Positions 1 through 6,256 of a DNA stretch of 12,927 bases are shown here, piece after piece (position 1 is the first letter of the stretch; every line of letters begins with the position of its first letter). Where the stretch lies: NCBI GenBank assembly GCA_026706225.1, contig JAPOZE010000157.1, positions 1 through 12,927 on the forward strand, given 5' to 3'. The position numbers and the translations under genes are program-made. Under the pieces are notes generated by a model. That model made no database searches and was not told the DNA's origin. It was given only the letters and a program-made list of their open reading frames with translations. The DNA is from Acidobacteriota bacterium. GTDB taxonomy: Bacteria > Acidobacteriota > Terriglobia > Versatilivoradales > Versatilivoraceae.

Positions 1-652
1 CCAGCAGATTGTCGACGAGCTCTTCGAACGCGTCGGGGGAGGTATTCTGCAGGAACCGGTTCGCCTGAGCCGGAGTGGGCGGCAGTCCCAGCAGATCGAA
101 GTAGGCCCGGCGCAGCAGAGTGGCCTTGTCGGCCACCGGAGCCGGTTCGAGGCCCTTCTCCCGAAGCCTGGCCAGGATGAAGGCATCGATGGGATTGGAG
201 GGGGACTCCTCCAGTTCCGGCACCGGGGGGCGGCGCGGCTTCTTCATCGACCACCAGGAGGGTTCTCCGGCGGCAGCGCCCGCTTCGGGGTAAGGCGCCC
301 CCGCTTCGATCCATTCCTTCAGGATGGCCAGGTCTCCCTGGGGCAACGGCCGGCGGCTGCCGGGCGGCATCCTGGGTTCGCCGAGATGGGCGGCGGAGCG
401 GTAGAGCAGGCTCCGGGCGGCATCGCCGGCAACGACGGCCGGCCCGCGGCCGCCGCCCTTCAGCAGGGTCGCCCTTTGCCTCAGGTCCAGCCCCGACATC
501 TGGCCGGCTCCGTGGCAGGAGAGGCAGTGCTTCTGCAAGATGGCCTGAGCCGCCTGGGCGGTGGTATCGGCGGCCGAGACCAGGCATGGAAAAATCAGTA
601 CAGCCAGGGCTGCAAGACATTGCACCGTTCGCACCGGAAGACAGCCTCGCAT
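1..652 (-). CDS. PSCyt1/PSCyt2 (DUF1549) secreted cytochrome c-type protein, 3' part outside window
   Basis: The first 217 codons are present; the gene runs off the window at base 1. The ATG at 652-650 follows an AAAGGGAG ribosome site. Residues 1-27 look like a signal peptide (R2, R8, hydrophobic run to LVSAA). A haem c site CLSCH lies at 43-47, with a possible distal ligand Met in RMPPG near 95; this is the planctomycete cytochrome c (PSCyt1) layout. From about 153 begins DUF1549 (PSCyt2): NPIDAFILARLREKGL, then LLRRAYFDLLGLPPTP at 179-194. In this family a DUF1553 domain usually follows, and many members are encoded next to DUF1501 proteins. Members are exported and implicated in electron transfer or degradation of complex carbohydrates, but the reaction is not established. 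It is divergent from mqnE across a 171-bp gap. Family call is firm; biochemical role is unknown. Confidence 0.92.
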   Translation of the reverse strand, partial: MRGCLPVRTVQCLAALAVLIFPCLVSAADTTAQAAQAILQKHCLSCHGAGQMSGLDLRQRATLLKGGGRGPAVVAGDAARSLLYRSAAHLGEPRMPPGSRRPLPQGDLAILKEWIEAGAPYPEAGAAAGEPSWWSMKKPRRPPVPELEESPSNPIDAFILARLREKGLEPAPVADKATLLRRAYFDLLGLPPTPAQANRFLQNTSPDAFEELVDNLL

Positions 653-683
653 GATGCTCCCTTTGGAGTTGGAATCAGCCGTA

Positions 684-712
684 ATTATAGGATGGCGGAC
701 TCCGGTTTTCCA
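684..712 (-). promoter_or_regulatory. Candidate sigma70-type promoter for the DUF1549 cytochrome gene
   Basis: On the minus strand, a perfect -10 TATAAT (684-689) is preceded, after 17 bp, by TGGAAA (707-712; 4 of 6 matches to TTGACA). Transcription would start near 677, about 25 nt before the ATG and just upstream of the ribosome site. Seen by eye only. Confidence 0.55.
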
Positions 713-737
713 CAACTAACCCGCACCTCCAGGCTGT

Positions 738-767
738 TTGACACCGCTCGCAAGCCTCGGCTATGAT
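738..767 (+). promoter_or_regulatory. Candidate sigma70-type promoter for mqnE
   Basis: A perfect -35 TTGACA (738-743), an 18-bp spacer and -10 TATGAT (762-767; 5 of 6). The predicted start near 774 leaves a leader of about 50 nt before the TTG start of mqnE. It faces away from the cytochrome promoter about 25 bp to its left. Confidence 0.65.
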
Positions 768-823
768 GGCTCGGTCGGTCGGCCGGGACGGAAGGATGCC
801 GGTTCGGGAAGGAGGGCCCTCAG

Positions 824-1924
824 TTGAATACTCGTCAAATGGGTCCCGAGCTTGCACGGATCAGCGACAAGGTTTTCTCCGGGGAGAGACTGTCCTTCGA
901 GGAGGGAGTCACTCTCTATCGCACTTCGGACCTGCATACCGTGGGGGCTCTGGCCAATTGGGTCCGGGAGAAATGGAACGGGAACGTCGGTTATTTCAAC
1001 GTCAACCGGCACTTGAACCCCACCAACGTCTGCGTGGTTGACTGCAAGTTCTGCGGCTTCGCCCGCAAGCCCGGCAAGGGCGGCTACACCATGTCGCTGG
1101 AGGAGGCCTATCATCACGCCTCCATGGGGTACAGCGAGTCGGTGACCGAGTTTCACATCGTGGGCGGCCTGCATCCCTACCTTCCCTTCTCCTACTACAC
1201 CGACCTGCTCCGTGGCTTGAAGGAGCGTTTCCCCAAGGTCCATCTCAAGGCCTTCACCATGGTGGAGCTCGATTTCTTCTCCCGCAGGACCAAGCTGTCC
1301 ATCGATGAAACCATTCAGGCTCTTCGGGAAGCGGGAATGGACAGTTGCCCCGGGGGCGGGGCCGAGATCTTCGCCGAGGGCCCCCGTGACATCATCTGCG
1401 ACCACAAGGTGTCGGGCGAACGCTGGCTGGAGATCGCCGGGAGGGTGCACCGCTGCGGATTGAAGTCCAATGCCACCATGCTCTACGGACACGTGGAAAG
1501 CGTGGAGGACCGAGTCGACCACCTGGTCCGGTTGAGGGAGCTGCAGGACGAGACGCAGGGGTTTCAATGTTTCATTCCTCTGGCCTTCCACCCGGCCAAT
1601 ACGCAACTGGATCACCTGCCGTCGCCTACCGCCATGCTGGACCTTCGAACCATCGCGGTCAGCCGTCTCCTGCTGGACAATTTTCCCCACATCAAGGCCT
1701 ATTGGATCATGATCGGCGCCAAGACCGCTCAAATCGGACTTCACTTCGGGGCCGACGACCTGGATGGGACGGTGGTTGAAGAAAAGATCGTTCACATGGC
1801 CGGGGCTCAGACTCCGCTCGGCCTGACCCGCGCGGAAATCGAGCATCTCATCCGGGAAGCCGGCCGGGAACCGGTTGAACGGGACACGCTCTACCGCCCG
1901 GTCAAACGCGTCGCCGCCGCCTGA
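824..1924 (+). CDS. mqnE: Aminodeoxyfutalosine synthase (MqnE), radical SAM
   Basis: Predicted second enzyme of the futalosine menaquinone pathway: it adds a 5'-deoxyadenosyl radical to 3-[(1-carboxyvinyl)oxy]benzoate and releases CO2 to give aminodeoxyfutalosine. The product has 366 residues, normal for the family. The radical-SAM cluster motif CxxxCxxC is C70, C74, C77, preceded by the family-typical RHLNPTNVC. A TTG start is chosen because GGAGG lies 8 nt upstream (811-815) and no better in-frame start exists; the promoter is at 738-767. The close relative MqnC (cyclic dehypoxanthinyl futalosine synthase) is the main alternative, but the NVNRHLNPTN lead-in and the length favour MqnE. No other mqn gene is in the window. 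The gene ends 52 bp before repeat element A. Confidence 0.87.
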   Translation: MNTRQMGPELARISDKVFSGERLSFEEGVTLYRTSDLHTVGALANWVREKWNGNVGYFNVNRHLNPTNVCVVDCKFCGFARKPGKGGYTMSLEEAYHHASMGYSESVTEFHIVGGLHPYLPFSYYTDLLRGLKERFPKVHLKAFTMVELDFFSRRTKLSIDETIQALREAGMDSCPGGGAEIFAEGPRDIICDHKVSGERWLEIAGRVHRCGLKSNATMLYGHVESVEDRVDHLVRLRELQDETQGFQCFIPLAFHPANTQLDHLPSPTAMLDLRTIAVSRLLLDNFPHIKAYWIMIGAKTAQIGLHFGADDLDGTVVEEKIVHMAGAQTPLGLTRAEIEHLIREAGREPVERDTLYRPVKRVAAA

Positions 1925-2017
1925 CGGATGGTGCCGCAGCCTCACCTCGCCTGAAACATCCCCAAAAAGATATCGACAAAGGGCCACCAAGCGTGACGGC
2001 TCTGCCGCATGGGCAGG

Positions 2018-2032
2018 GCCACCCGGGAGCGC
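2018..2032 (+). repeat. Truncated copy of the 31-bp module
   Basis: Matches the first 15 bases of the module with one mismatch, then jumps directly to sequence (CATGG...CCGAAGCAG) that normally lies about 100 bp further on. It looks like an internally deleted first tandem copy. Confidence 0.6.
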
Positions 2033-2068
2033 CATGGTCTCAGCCGAAGCAGGGCCCTGGGAGGAGGC

Positions 2069-2099
2069 GCCCACCCGGGAGCGCGGGCGTCCCGCCCGC
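2069..2099 (+). repeat. 31-bp hairpin module, copy 1
   Basis: Perfect copy of the module shared by elements A and B. Its last 17 bases, GCGGGCGTCCCGCCCGC, form a 7-bp stem with a 3-nt loop. The first part contains the palindrome CCCGGG. Confidence 0.9.
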
Positions 2100-2203
2100 A
2101 TGCACTGCCGTCGCGTGCCGCTCAGTTTCCCTGGATGGGGCACCGGCCACGCCGCCGACGGGAACGGCATGGGCCCGGACCAGGCAGAGGCGTGGGAGGA
2201 GGG

Positions 2204-2234
2204 GCCCACCCGGGAGCGCGGGCGTCCCGCCCGC
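2204..2234 (+). repeat. 31-bp hairpin module, copy 2
   Basis: Identical to copy 1 and in the same orientation, 135 bp downstream. It pairs with the inverted copy at 2388-2418 after a 153-nt spacer. Confidence 0.9.
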
Positions 2235-2387
2235 ATGCACTGCCGTAGCGTGCCGCTCAGTTTCCTGGGATGGGGCACCCGGCCACCCTGCCGGCGAGAA
2301 CCGCATGGGCCCGAGCGAAGCAGAGCCCTGGCGTCTCTGCCGGTCGAGCCGGGTGGAGGAGATGGGCGAGGCTGTGCCAGGATGTGT

Positions 2388-2418
2388 GCGGGCGGGACGC
2401 CCGCGCTCCCGGGTGGGC
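2388..2418 (-). repeat. 31-bp hairpin module, inverted copy 3
   Basis: Exact reverse complement of copies 1 and 2. It closes element A and lies one base before the stop codon (2420-2422) of the DUF309 gene, so that gene's transcript would read directly into it. Confidence 0.9.
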
Positions 2419-2419
2419 T

Positions 2420-2803
2420 TCATTTTTCCAGTCGAATGGTTGGATGCGGCCTGTCCCGCAGTTCCCGGGTCCAACGGGTATGCTCGACGGACAGGCCGTG
2501 GTAAAAGGCTTCCATCTCGGCCGTGAATTGCGACACATCCAGGCACAGAAAGCGGTCGGGGAGTTGGCGGAACCGCTCCCTTGCCTTGCGGTGGCAGCTC
2601 AGGGCTCCTTCCAGGTTCTCGTTCCCGAAGTGGTAGAGCGACACCGCCGACATGATGAGGGCCTGGTAGAAGAGCTTCTCTTTCCCTTTGGCCTCGGCCC
2701 AGACCTCTTCCCAGAGGTCGTGGCATTCATAGTAGAAACGGCGGTTGAACAGGTCCAGTCCCCGATAGAAGTCGGCCGGATGAATCCTGGTGTCCGAGTT
2801 CAC
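2420..2803 (-). CDS. DUF309 domain protein
   Basis: A 127-residue product. Residues 8-35 carry the DUF309 signature: F12, G15, FN at 19-20, then YYECHDLWEEVW at 24-35 with H28, D29 and E32. The rest is predicted helical, matching the small all-helical DUF309 fold, which is about this length. Biochemical function is unknown; the conserved Glu/His/Asp set could bind a metal or ligand, but that is inference. The GTG start is chosen because GGGGGAGG lies 9 nt upstream and the family motif begins soon after. It is divergent from the thioredoxin-like gene, with 85 bp between the chosen starts. Its stop codon directly abuts repeat element A, so the last residues could have been altered by arrival of that element. 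Confidence 0.85.
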   Translation of the reverse strand: MNSDTRIHPADFYRGLDLFNRRFYYECHDLWEEVWAEAKGKEKLFYQALIMSAVSLYHFGNENLEGALSCHRKARERFRQLPDRFLCLDVSQFTAEMEAFYHGLSVEHTRWTRELRDRPHPTIRLEK

Positions 2804-2888
2804 TGCGGAAGTCCTCCCCCCTGGCGGTGCGCCTGCCTTTGTTGCATAATCATGGAGAGTATCGCCTGTGGATCGAGAAGAGGTTGAA

Positions 2889-3803
2889 ATGATCGGGATA
2901 TCGAAGCGAATGTCGACGTTGGCCCTGTGCCTGTTTTTCCTGGTCGGAACCCTGGCGTCCGACGATGTTCAGGACGGGGAACGGGCCGCCGAGGAAAGGA
3001 TCATCGGCTTTCTGAAGTCCCACCTGGAGCCGGGCAAGCCCGTCCTGATTACCGAGCTGCACCAGCGCTTCACCGAACCCGAGGAGCGCCGGGTACTCAG
3101 TCGACTCTACAACATCTTCTTCAAGGTGCCTCACTTCGTCGCCCAATTCTATGCCGTCCACCAGAAGCCGCCCCAGCTTCGCGAAATCGCCGAGCAGTTC
3201 AACTTGCGGATCGCGGGCGAGGTCGACGTGATTCTCCGGATCGTGGAGTACGATCGGAGGGTGCCCCGGTTCTTCGAGAGAGATCCGGAAAGCGGTGAAA
3301 TTGCCTCGGTGGACCTGGAACGAATCAAGGCCGACCCCCGTTTCAACAAGGTCATCGAGCGTTCCATTGCCGGTTGGGAAGGGAAGCAGGCGCCTCAATT
3401 CACCATGCGGCTTCTGGACGGGGACGAGCTCAGCCTCGATTCCAGGCAGGGAACCCGCCTGGTCTACTTCTGGTTTACCCACTGCCCCCCCTGCGTCAAG
3501 ATCACCCCCCACCTGGTTTCCCTGCAGGAACAGTTCGGACCGCGGAACTTCACCGTCATCGGTCTGAATGCCGACCGGGTCCTGGACTTGGGATATCCCG
3601 ACTCGGAACGCGCGGCCTACCTGGACAAGCACAAGATCAATTTCCCGGTGGGTCATCTGACCGCGGAGGTTCAGGAGGCCTATGGAGGGATCCAGCTCTT
3701 CCCCAGCCTGTTTCTGGTAGACGAGGACGGGTTGATTCGCCACCACTTCGTCAACTACCAGGATCAGCCCACTCTGGAAAAGGCAATCCGATCCGTCCTT
3801 TGA
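2889..3803 (+). CDS. Exported thioredoxin/TlpA-like protein with N-terminal helical extension
   Basis: A 304-residue product if translation starts at the ATG at 2889, which has AGAGG 6 nt upstream and gives a clean signal peptide (MIGISKR, then a hydrophobic run to TLA-S). An in-frame GTG at 2868 would add seven charged residues and is less likely. Residues about 28-165 are charged and helical, with no domain I recognise. Residues about 166-304 are a thioredoxin fold of the AhpC/TSA-TlpA kind: APQFTMRLLDG, LVYFWFTHCPPC with active-site C199-P-P-C202, a family cis-proline in LFPS, and a closing VDEDGLIRHHF. A periplasmic thiol-disulphide role is expected from the family, perhaps in cytochrome maturation or as a reductase; the partner is unknown. 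It converges on the hydrolase gene ending at 3960. Confidence 0.85.
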   Translation: MIGISKRMSTLALCLFFLVGTLASDDVQDGERAAEERIIGFLKSHLEPGKPVLITELHQRFTEPEERRVLSRLYNIFFKVPHFVAQFYAVHQKPPQLREIAEQFNLRIAGEVDVILRIVEYDRRVPRFFERDPESGEIASVDLERIKADPRFNKVIERSIAGWEGKQAPQFTMRLLDGDELSLDSRQGTRLVYFWFTHCPPCVKITPHLVSLQEQFGPRNFTVIGLNADRVLDLGYPDSERAAYLDKHKINFPVGHLTAEVQEAYGGIQLFPSLFLVDEDGLIRHHFVNYQDQPTLEKAIRSVL

Positions 3804-3825
3804 TCGTCCCGCTGATCCTTGCGGA

Positions 3826-3849
3826 GCGCAGCCGGCCGCCGGTCTGCGC
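3826..3849. terminator. GC-rich hairpin between convergent genes
   Basis: GCGCAG (3826-3831) pairs with CTGCGC (3844-3849), and an inner CCGG pairs with CCGG around a 3-nt loop with one bulged T. It lies 23 bp after the thioredoxin-like stop. No T-tract follows on either strand, so it is at best a non-canonical or bidirectional terminator. The rest of this 156-bp gap shows nothing I can name. Confidence 0.35.
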
Positions 3850-3959
3850 AACCCTTCCGAAGCGCGCTTGAACAACACCCGAAATTTCAGCCGACGGTGA
3901 GCAGAAGGGGCCGGGCGCCTGTCTGTAGGGCGGCAGGGCGGGGTCGACCTCCATCGAGT

Positions 3960-4589
3960 CTACCTGAGAAACGGGTTGTGGTGTTTCTCATCCCCGATGG
4001 TGGTGGGCGGGCCGTGGCCGGGGTAGACCAGGGTGCGGTCGTCCAGTTTCAGGAGGCGGTGCCGTATGGACTCGATGATGTCACTGTAGGAACCTCCCCA
4101 GAGATCGGTTCTTCCGATCCCCATCTGAAACAGGGTATCTCCGGCGAACAGACAGCCTGCCTGCTCCGCCAGATGCAGGCAGAGGCTCCCGGGGGTGTGG
4201 CCAGGGGTGAAGAGCACCTCTCCCGAGTGCCGTCCGAATGAGATCCGATCGCCCTGGTGGACAAAATCGTCGATCTCGGTGGTGGGTGGCGTCGATACCC
4301 CCATCCAGGAGGCTTGCATGGGCAGGTTCCGGTACAAGGCCAGGTCTCTCTCATGCAGAAGGACCTGGGCGCCTGTCTTCTCCTTCATGGCCTCCAGGTC
4401 TCCCACGTGATCGATGTGAGCGTGGGTGCTGAGCAGATACCTGACGCTCAAGCCGTGCTTCTCGATCAGAGGAAGAATCAGCTCCGCCTCGTCCCCCGGG
4501 TCGATCACCAGGGCCTCTCGGGTTTCTTCACACCCCAGAATGTAGCAGTTGCACTGCAAGGGCCCCACGGCCACCTGTTCGAAAATCAT
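3960..4589 (-). CDS. Metallo-beta-lactamase-fold hydrolase, glyoxalase II-like
   Basis: A 209-residue product with the complete metal site: HAHIDH at 56-61 (H56, H58, D60, H61), H131 in FTPGHTPGS, D151 in FAGDTLF and H192 in YPGHGPPT. The segment GIGRTDLWGGSYSDIIESI and the ending TTIGDEKHHNPFLR are typical of small single-domain hydroxyacylglutathione-hydrolase-like proteins (GloB2/YcbL group), which usually hydrolyse thioesters in the cytoplasm. The substrate cannot be read from sequence, and the C-terminal substrate domain of classical glyoxalase II is absent. The ATG at 4589 has AGGA 6-7 nt upstream and starts 14 bp after the glyA stop, so the two are very probably cotranscribed. A longer open frame reading back through glyA is an antisense-frame artefact. 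Confidence 0.88.
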   Translation of the reverse strand: MIFEQVAVGPLQCNCYILGCEETREALVIDPGDEAELILPLIEKHGLSVRYLLSTHAHIDHVGDLEAMKEKTGAQVLLHERDLALYRNLPMQASWMGVSTPPTTEIDDFVHQGDRISFGRHSGEVLFTPGHTPGSLCLHLAEQAGCLFAGDTLFQMGIGRTDLWGGSYSDIIESIRHRLLKLDDRTLVYPGHGPPTTIGDEKHHNPFLR

Positions 4590-4603
4590 CGGCTGTCCTG
4601 TCT

Positions 4604-5884
4604 TCAGACCGCGGTGGGAGCCAGTCTGGATGCGTAGAGGGGGAATTGCTCCGAGAGATCTCTGACTTGGTGCCGGATTCTCTTCTGGACCTCCACACTC
4701 TCCACCTGGTCCAGCACCTCTCCGATCCAGCGGCCGATGCGTTGCATTTCGGACTCGCCCATGCCCCGGGAAGTGAGCGCGGGAGTTCCCAGTCGAATCC
4801 CGCTGGTCACCAGCGGGGGATGGGGGTCGAAAGGGATCGTGTTCTTGTTGACGGTGATTCCGGCCCGGTCCAGGGCGAGTTCCGCCTGCTTGCCGGTGAT
4901 TCCCCTGGAAAAGACATCCACCAGAAGCAGGTGAGTGTCGGTGCCCCCGGACACCAGGCGGTAGCCGCTCTCCAGGATGCTGGAGCCCAGTGCGGCGGCA
5001 TTTCGCTTGACCCGCCGGATGTAGCGTCTGAAGTCGGGTTGCATGGCTTCCTGGAGGCAGACGGCCTTGGCAGCCACGACATGAACCAGGGGCCCTCCCT
5101 GAGTCCCGGGGAACAGCAGGCGGTTCAGGTTCCTGGCATGGGCCTGCCGGCACAGGATCATGCCGCCGCGCGGACCCCGCAGGGTCTTGTGGGTGGTGGT
5201 GGTGACGAAGTCGCAGTGGGGAACCGGACTGGGGTGCTCGCCGACGGCGACCAGGCCTGCCGTGTGGGCCATGTCCGCCATCAGCAGGGCGCCGCTTTCC
5301 CGAGCGATCTCGCTCATCCGCTCGAAGTCGATTTCGCGGGGGTAGGCGCTGGCTCCGGCCACGATGAGCCTGGGCCGTTTCCGCAGGGCCAGTTCGGCCA
5401 GGGCGTCGTAGTCGATCCTTTCCGTGTCCTTCCGGACTCCGTAGGGAACGAATCCGTACATCCTGCCGGAGAAGTTCAGCGGGTGGCCGTGGGTGAGGTG
5501 CCCCCCGTGGGACAGGTCCATGCCCAGCACGGTCTCTCCGGGCTTCAGGATCGTCATGTACACCGCCACGTTGGCCTGGGTTCCGGAATGGGGTTGCACG
5601 TTGGCATGTTCGGCGCCGAACAGTTGCCTGGCCCTGTCGATGGCCAACTGCTCCACCACGTCGGTAAACTCGCAGCCCCCGTAGTAGCGGCGACCGGGGT
5701 AGCCCTCGGCGTACTTGTTGGTGAACACGCTGCCGGTGGCCTCCAGGACGGCCTCGCTCACGAAATTCTCCGAGGCGATGAGTTCCAGTTGATTGGCCTG
5801 GCGCCGGGTCTCCCGGTCGATGGCGTCGGCAACCTGCGGGTCGACCAGTGCGAGGCTTCGTGTGAGTTCGGGGTTGATGGCCAC
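4604..5884 (-). CDS. glyA: Serine hydroxymethyltransferase
   Basis: PLP enzyme interconverting serine plus tetrahydrofolate with glycine plus 5,10-methylenetetrahydrofolate, the main one-carbon source. Landmarks: [10 protein letters not shown] (34-43), [16 protein letters not shown] (55-70), [12 protein letters not shown] (94-105) and the PLP lysine K233 in [14 protein letters not shown]. The product is 426 residues with the GTG start at 5884, normal for bacterial GlyA (about 410-430). This start has a modest GGGGG ribosome site 8 nt upstream. The frame stays open back to a TTG at 6001, but that adds 39 residues with no family match, and a candidate promoter lies inside this extension. First gene of a two-gene unit with the downstream hydrolase. 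Confidence 0.96.
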   Translation of the reverse strand: MAINPELTRSLALVDPQVADAIDRETRRQANQLELIASENFVSEAVLEATGSVFTNKYAEGYPGRRYYGGCEFTDVVEQLAIDRARQLFGAEHANVQPHSGTQANVAVYMTILKPGETVLGMDLSHGGHLTHGHPLNFSGRMYGFVPYGVRKDTERIDYDALAELALRKRPRLIVAGASAYPREIDFERMSEIARESGALLMADMAHTAGLVAVGEHPSPVPHCDFVTTTTHKTLRGPRGGMILCRQAHARNLNRLLFPGTQGGPLVHVVAAKAVCLQEAMQPDFRRYIRRVKRNAAALGSSILESGYRLVSGGTDTHLLLVDVFSRGITGKQAELALDRAGITVNKNTIPFDPHPPLVTSGIRLGTPALTSRGMGESEMQRIGRWIGEVLDQVESVEVQKRIRHQVRDLSEQFPLYASRLAPTAV

Positions 5885-5967
5885 TGAGGTTGCCCCCGGA
5901 ATGTGGGTAGTCGCCAGAACGCCGGCCCGGGGAAGAACCCCACCCGGTCCGGCGTCTCGGAGTTCAA

Positions 5968-5996
5968 ATGTTAACCAACAAACCCGATGCTGACAA
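5968..5996 (-). promoter_or_regulatory. Candidate sigma70-type promoter for glyA
   Basis: On the minus strand TTGTCA (5991-5996; 5 of 6) is followed after exactly 17 bp by TAACAT (5968-5973; 4 of 6). Transcription would begin near 5961, leaving about 77 nt before the GTG start. This supports the shorter glyA start. Confidence 0.45.
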
Positions 5997-6086
5997 ACCA
6001 ATTCTGGGAGGGGATTGGCTCTCTTTCCGCTTCTGGTGGGGGTTTTCGGGATTTCGGGACGGCTCCCAATCTTTTGCCGTCAAATA

Positions 6087-6095
6087 TGTTATCTT
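6087..6095 (+). promoter_or_regulatory. Possible extended -10 promoter for proS
   Basis: TG-T-TATCTT resembles an extended -10 (TGnTATAAT, 4 of 6 in the hexamer), within the most AT-rich stretch upstream of proS. No good -35 is present at 16-18 bp. Confidence 0.25.
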
Positions 6096-6256
6096 CCTAG
6101 CGCGGCTCTCGTTTCCCTGGCTGCCGGATGAGCGTTGCAAGCCGAACCGGGGCGGTGAGGAGTTCCCCGCGGGAGTGACCCGAGGCGCCGTCCACGCTCG
6201 AGGGCTTCCGGTCGCCGGCGGTCCCATTGGATGGACATTCCTGTCGAGGAGTCGGA

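Larger units (their letters stand above)
2058..2313 (+). repeat. Two tandem copies of a ~135-bp repeat
   Basis: Copy 1 starts at 2058 and copy 2 at 2193, both beginning TGGGAGGAGG. They stay aligned at an offset of 135-136 with few mismatches and one single-base indel, past the shared GCCGCTCAGTTTCC block to CATGGGCCCG (2168-2177 and 2304-2313). Element B carries only one such unit. Confidence 0.85.
1976..2418. repeat. Composite dispersed repeat element A
   Basis: Fills the gap between the convergent genes mqnE and DUF309. It begins with a left end (1981-2010) matching 8014-8043 of element B at 29 of 30 positions. Next come a rudimentary repeat copy (2018-2032 onwards), two near-identical tandem copies about 135 bp apart (from 2058 and from 2193), and a terminal inverted 31-bp module (2388-2418). 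Between modules it is clearly homologous to element B but diverged. All frames are open across much of it because it is GC-rich. The resulting open frames (peptides such as GRPARMHC or AGTPALPG) differ between frames and have no gene-like features, so I do not call a CDS. The element stops one base before the DUF309 stop codon. Confidence 0.88.
5885..6256. other. 372-bp divergent intergenic region glyA/proS
   Basis: Holds the glyA promoter candidate and the leader of proS. I looked for a T-box or another riboswitch in the proS leader and saw no T-box-like conserved sequence or convincing attenuator. The proS-side leader is about 155 nt if the extended -10 candidate at 6087-6095 is right. Confidence 0.5.

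Noticed and set aside
761..2278. 505-codon minus-strand frame opposite mqnE
   Set aside because: Shadow frame: the plus strand encodes a complete radical-SAM enzyme with all motifs, and the N-terminus of this frame is repeat-derived.
2021..2418. Possible CRISPR array because of several identical short repeats
   Set aside because: Copies occur in both orientations, at about 135- and 153-bp spacing, with homologous instead of unique spacers, and there are no cas genes.
1993..2726. Long overlapping open frames on both strands across the repeat (for example 1993-2526 + and 2040-2726 -)
   Set aside because: Their peptides are translations of the tandem GC-rich repeat in several frames, lack ribosome sites and domains, and overlap the supported DUF309 gene.
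4590..5153. N-terminal extension of the metallo-hydrolase frame into glyA
   Set aside because: The residues before MIFEQVAVG are low-complexity and Pro/Gly/Arg-rich, an out-of-frame reading of glyA; the ATG at 4589 has its own ribosome site.
5885..6001. 39-residue N-terminal extension of GlyA from a TTG
   Set aside because: No match to GlyA N-termini, and a candidate promoter (5968-5996) lies inside it, so it would not be transcribed.
5885..6256. T-box or other riboswitch in front of proS or glyA
   Set aside because: No T-box-like sequence, glycine-riboswitch-like core or attenuator hairpin with T-run could be recognised by eye.
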